From assembly GCF_001553625.1 (NCBI RefSeq), contig NZ_CP014230.1, positions 248,001 to 312,000 on the forward strand: a stretch of 64,000 nucleotides of DNA. Direction: 5' to 3'. Source of the stretch: Desulfomicrobium orale DSM 12838 (GTDB lineage: Bacteria; Desulfobacterota; Desulfovibrionia; Desulfovibrionales; Desulfomicrobiaceae). Positions 60,989-64,000 of this stretch are shown one piece after another. The notes under the pieces were generated by a model. That model was given only the letters and a program-made list of their open reading frames with translations. It had not been told where the DNA came from and made no database searches. Both the position numbers and the translations under genes were made by a program. Numbering within the stretch: the stretch's first letter is position 1; each line of letters begins with the position of its first letter.

Positions 60989-61273
60989 ATGTCCAACCGA
61001 AAGAACCACGCTCCCGCTTTCAAGGCCAAAGTGGCCCTGGCCGCCCTTTCCGGCGAGAAAACCATTGCCGAACTCAGTTCCGAGTTCGGCGTTCATCAGA
61101 CGCTCATCCACAAGTGGGTGAAGCAGCTCAAGGGATCGGCTGCGGGCATCTTTGCCGGTGAAATCAAGACCGAAGAGGTCAGGAGAGAAAAACAGCTCCA
61201 GATGCTTCATGCCAAAATCGGTCAGCTTACCGTGGAACGAGATTTTTTAGCCGAAGCCTGGGGGAAGCGGTGA
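60989..61273 (+). CDS. IS3-family OrfA
   Basis: A 94-residue helix-turn-helix protein (FKAKVALAALSGEKTIAELS and HQTLIHKWVKQL) with a C-terminal leucine-zipper-like part. It overlaps OrfB by four bases (61270-61273). In IS3 elements OrfA binds the ends and can fuse to OrfB by frameshifting. Confidence 0.88.
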   Translation: MSNRKNHAPAFKAKVALAALSGEKTIAELSSEFGVHQTLIHKWVKQLKGSAAGIFAGEIKTEEVRREKQLQMLHAKIGQLTVERDFLAEAWGKR

Positions 61274-62105
61274 GCGTCTCCCGCAGGCAAAGCATGGTCA
61301 ATTCGGGCCATGTGAAGCTCAGCGTTGTCCGGCAGTGTATTCTGCTCAAAGTCGCCCGTTCCAGCCTGTATTACAAAAGAGCCGGAGAATCGGCCATAAA
61401 CCTCACAGTAATGCAGGAAATCGACCGTGCTTTCACGGAATGGCCGTTTCTTGGAGTGCGCCAGATGCGTCGTTACATGGTGTCGCTGGGATACAACGCT
61501 GGCAGACAGCGCGTCCGCCGTCTGATGCGGTTGATGGGTCTCATGGCAGTGTACCAGAAGCCGAAAACCAGTGTTCCGAACCCGGAACACAAACACTATC
61601 CCTACCTGTTGCGCGACTTGACCATAGATCGGAGCAATCAGGTCTGGTGTGCGGATATTACCTGCATCCCCATGCGCAAAGGTTTTCTCTATCTGGTGGC
61701 CATCATGGACTGGTACAGCCCTGGCGGCTCTCAAACACCATGGACACGGATTTTTGCGCCTCGGCTCTGGAAGAGGCCGTGGCGAAATATGGCAAACCCG
61801 ATATCTTCAACACCGACCAGGGCTGTCAGTTTACCAGTTTTGCCTTTACCAACATCCTGCGAGATAAGGGAATCCGCATTTCCATGGACGGCCGGGGCCG
61901 CTGGCTGGACAACGTATTTATCGAACGCCTCTGGCGCTCACTCAAATACGAGAACGTGTACCTGAACGCTTACGAAACTGGCTCGGAAGCCCGCACCGGC
62001 ATCGGCAGATGGATCGACTTTTACAACCAGACTCGGCCTCACAGCAGTTTGGGCGGGAGAAGCCCGGAGCGTTGTTACCATGAAGGGCTGTTAAAGGCAG
62101 CATGA
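61270..62105 (+). pseudogene. IS3-family OrfB transposase, frameshifted
   Basis: The first part is normal: SVSRRQSMVNSGHVKLSVVR, then the first catalytic Asp in VWCADITCIPM. After MDWYS (about 61725) the frame changes. The rest (IFNTDQGCQFTSFAFTN, WLDNVFIERLWRSL and FYNQTRPHSSLGG) is in the next frame up to 62105. The stretch that normally follows MDWYS is partly missing, so a small deletion caused the shift. Inactive as read. Confidence 0.85.
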
Positions 62106-62160
62106 TGAGGAAAAAGACAAGCTAAGAAACAGCTGCTAACTGTCCAAACTATGGGGACAC

Positions 62161-62464
62161 TTCTGTACGTACCGTCAATCATCACCGCTTCGAGATCGGG
62201 GTCAGACGCCAGAGCGAGAAAGATTGCTTTCCAAGAACCTTTTATCTGACAACGCCGAAAGCGGGAATACACGGCATTCCATGAACCATACTCTTCCGGC
62301 AAGGCCCTCCAGGGAGCCCCGGTGCGCAGCAACCAGATGATTGCATTTATGAATGTTCGTTTATCTTTGGCCGGACGACCACCTTTGGGTGAACCCTCGA
62401 GCGGCAGAACGGGCTCAAGCCGTTGCCAGGTCTCATCGGAAATTTCGGTATAGCACATGTCCAA
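62161..62464 (-). pseudogene. IS5-family element C, proximal transposase part
   Basis: It starts MDMCYTEISDETWQRLEPVL, continues GGRPAKDKRTFINAIIWLLR, and is cut by the IS3 element right after the first catalytic Asp (LEAVMIDGTY). It continues at 60930 on the other side. Confidence 0.82.
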
Positions 62465-62486
62465 AAGCTACACGAACCAAGCCTGA

Positions 62487-62768
62487 TTATAAAGTTTGCA
62501 AACATACCCTGGGCACGATAGCCCCTTTTTGCGCGTTACGGCGCAGTTCCCGAAATATGCTCGGATGACTCCGATCAAGACACTTGGCGATTTCCCGGCA
62601 ACTCATGCCCATGGACACAAATACTTCGATACCGATGCGTTCTTCCTGGTAAGATGGATAGGGACATGGCGGGCTTCTTCTGGCTGTGACGATTGGCGCT
62701 TCCAGCTCTGCCAGAATCTCGCTGTGTCCTTTTACCCATTTCTTCCCCTTCGCGGGTGGCGCATTCAC
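62487..62768 (-). pseudogene. IS30-family transposase fragment
   Basis: This retains only the N-terminal helix-turn-helix of the IS30/HTH_38 type (YPSYQEERIGIEVFVSMGMS, CREIAKCLDRSHPSIFRELR), preceded by unrelated residues. The catalytic domain is absent; the frame ends at the border of the IS5-type element. Confidence 0.65.
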
Positions 62769-62909
62769 AAATAGAATCCACTACCGTGACAGATCCTGCG
62801 ACCATTTTCCGGAACCGGCGCAGGCAGCTTGATCTGGAAATGGAACGGCTCTGGATTTACCGGAACCTGCGATACCGTCAGGAGCGCAAGGGGCCCGGCA
62901 GCGGTTACC

Positions 62910-63563
62910 TTACGCCCACTCGCGTTCGAAGCGTTCCGGGCCGACGATCGCGTATCCGGCTTCGCGCAACGCCTGTTCCATGTCCTGCCCGTTGTCCGTC
63001 TGAATGCGGAAAATGAGCATTCGTTTGCTGTCGTGGAAAAAGGTCGCCGTGGACAGGATGTTCACGCCGCGGTTGAAAAAAATTCCGCATATCTCGGCCA
63101 TGACTCCCTTGCGGTCCTCGGCTTCCACCGCGATGCGGCAGCCGCCTAGATCGAGCCCCAGTCCTTCCACCAGAACGGAAAGCATGATTCTGCGGCTGAT
63201 GTAGCCCTTGAGGCGGCTTTTTCCGTCCACCACGGCCAGTCCGTCCAGATGGCGCTCGTACATGATTCTGGCCGCGACCTCGATTTCCATTTCCGGAGTG
63301 ACGGTGGGAATGTCCCTCCGGATCAGATCTTTGACCGTCATCTTGGACAGCAGATAGCTCAGCTCGTGCCTGCTGAACGTGGTCGCGCCGGAAGGCAGGG
63401 CGGACCGGACATCCTCCTTGGAAACGCTGCCCTTCAGGATTCCGTCCTCCACCACCAGCAGAATCCACAGCTTGTTCTCCTCCATCATCTGGTCGGCTTT
63501 GGTCAGCAGGGTTTCAGACGTAATGGTGGGAACATGCTTCCGCATGGCAAGGCCAACGTACAT
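62910..63563 (-). CDS. CBS-CBS-ACT domain protein
   Basis: A 217-residue cytoplasmic protein. CBS domain 1 covers about residues 5-60 (MRKHVPTITSETLLTKADQM and LKGSVSKEDVRS). CBS domain 2 covers 75-135 (TVKDLIRRDIPTVTPEMEIE and LDGLAVVDGKSRLKGYISR). An ACT domain covers 145-210 (VEAEDRKGVMAEICGIFFNR). The layout suggests a ligand-sensing regulator of the AcuB type, binding adenosine nucleotides and perhaps an amino acid. The ATG at 63563 has a GGAG site. It lies beyond the IS cluster, divergent from the LysM gene. Confidence 0.85.
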   Translation of the reverse strand: MYVGLAMRKHVPTITSETLLTKADQMMEENKLWILLVVEDGILKGSVSKEDVRSALPSGATTFSRHELSYLLSKMTVKDLIRRDIPTVTPEMEIEVAARIMYERHLDGLAVVDGKSRLKGYISRRIMLSVLVEGLGLDLGGCRIAVEAEDRKGVMAEICGIFFNRGVNILSTATFFHDSKRMLIFRIQTDNGQDMEQALREAGYAIVGPERFEREWA

Positions 63564-63685
63564 ACTTGACTCCTTTGATAAAATATCCGCAGAATCTGGA
63601 GGACAATCCCGAAATGCTTGTGCTTGACTCCGGTTTCCATTAACCGGAGAGTCCCCAGTTTGTGACAAAATTTCCGGCTCAATAC

Positions 63686-64000
63686 ATGGTTTCCAAACGC
63701 TTGGTTTTCCTTATTCTCGCTGCAGGCCTCCTGACAAGCGCCACCCGGCCGGGATTCGCGGAAAAACCCTTGCGTCTTTTTTTCGAGAAAAACATCGAGA
63801 CGGCCAAACGCCCCGAACCACAGACGCATACGGTCCGCGAGGGCGAATGGCTGATCCGCATCCTCGAAGAAAAAGGGTACACCAGACAGGAAATCCGGGA
63901 ACTTCTTCCCGTCGTGAAGGAACTCAACCCCGACATCACGGATCTGAACAAACTCCGGCCTGGGCAGACCCTGCAGCTCCCCGACGAACCTCCCGCCACC
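63686..64000 (+). CDS. LysM-domain secreted protein (partial)
   Basis: Truncated by the window's right edge. The N-terminus is a signal peptide (MVSKRLVFLILAAGLLTSAT), followed by a LysM-like domain (HTVREGEWLIRILEEKGYTR to LRPGQTLQLP). LysM domains bind peptidoglycan. A GTG at 63662 in the same frame would add eight residues; no clear ribosome site decides between them. What follows LysM is not visible. Confidence 0.75.
   Translation, partial: MVSKRLVFLILAAGLLTSATRPGFAEKPLRLFFEKNIETAKRPEPQTHTVREGEWLIRILEEKGYTRQEIRELLPVVKELNPDITDLNKLRPGQTLQLPDEPPAT

Larger units (their letters stand above)
60931..62160 (+). mobile_element. IS3-family insertion sequence, inserted in IS5-family element C
   Basis: Imperfect ends: GTGGTCCCCAAGATTCGGAC at the left and the complement of GTGTCCCCATAGTTTGGAC at the right. 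About 1230 bases. Both flanks belong to one IS5-type transposase, so this is a nested insertion. Confidence 0.82.

Noticed and set aside
62693-63016. Plus-strand frame between the IS30 fragment and the CBS-ACT gene
   Set aside because: It contains a protein-like stretch (MERLWIYRNLRYRQERKG) but lacks a plausible start and runs antisense into the CBS-ACT gene. No family recognised.
1-64000. CRISPR arrays, tRNA or rRNA genes
   Set aside because: I looked for regularly spaced repeats and for conserved tRNA arms in the gaps and found none. The only long direct repeat is the 632-bp duplication.

Overview
The window looks like chromosome of a GC-rich sulfate-reducer-type deltaproteobacterium, probably Desulfovibrionales. 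I infer this from the separate F0 operon (atpZ-atpI-atpB-atpE), the order RNase J / rpsB / tsf, an SPL-like radical SAM protein coupled to a ParB-like protein, and the protein styles. No database search was possible, so the order-level call is an inference.

Layout. 1-1.6 kb: F0 ATP synthase genes (minus strand). 1.8-16 kb: mostly housekeeping, with a Lon-like AAA+ protease, an AT-rich uracil-DNA-glycosylase-fold gene that looks imported, EttA, a small membrane methyltransferase, the radical SAM/ParB-like pair, an EF-G paralogue, RNase J, S2 and EF-Ts.

16-51 kb is a large accessory island for TonB-dependent uptake, probably of a metal chelate. In order it holds: (a) a minus-strand operon of LCM-type methyltransferase, AraC/PchR-like regulator, TonB-dependent receptor (broken by a 632-bp tandem duplication) and a second methyltransferase; (b) an ABC transporter with a DUF4857 protein; (c) an exporter-fold ABC pair of the YbtP/YbtQ-IrtAB kind plus an MFS remnant; (d) a second receptor, a DUF4198 protein, and an operon of O-methyltransferase, LolA-like protein, DUF1302-like porin and RND exporter; (e) a second AraC regulator; (f) a TonB2-like energising operon (DUF3450, TtpC, ExbB, ExbD with a frameshift, TonB, TPR); (g) an ECF sigma / FecR / FecA-type receptor set ending in a second DUF4198 gene.

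Five or more of these transcription units are preceded by the same paired operator, built from CCCG-N3-CGGG cores 19 or 21 bp apart. This suggests one regulon. Two units also share a conserved hairpin leader. Three lesions (receptor duplication, exbD one-base deletion, MFS deletion) fall in this same system.

51-63 kb is rich in insertion sequences: two abutting IS5-family elements sharing CTAG, a 145-bp deletion derivative, an IS4 element, and an IS5 element split by an IS3 element. Between them lie a dehydrogenase gene with an in-frame UGA at codon 12, and sbcDC, whose upstream partner gene has been lost. The window ends with a CBS-ACT protein and the start of a LysM protein. No tRNA, rRNA or CRISPR was seen.
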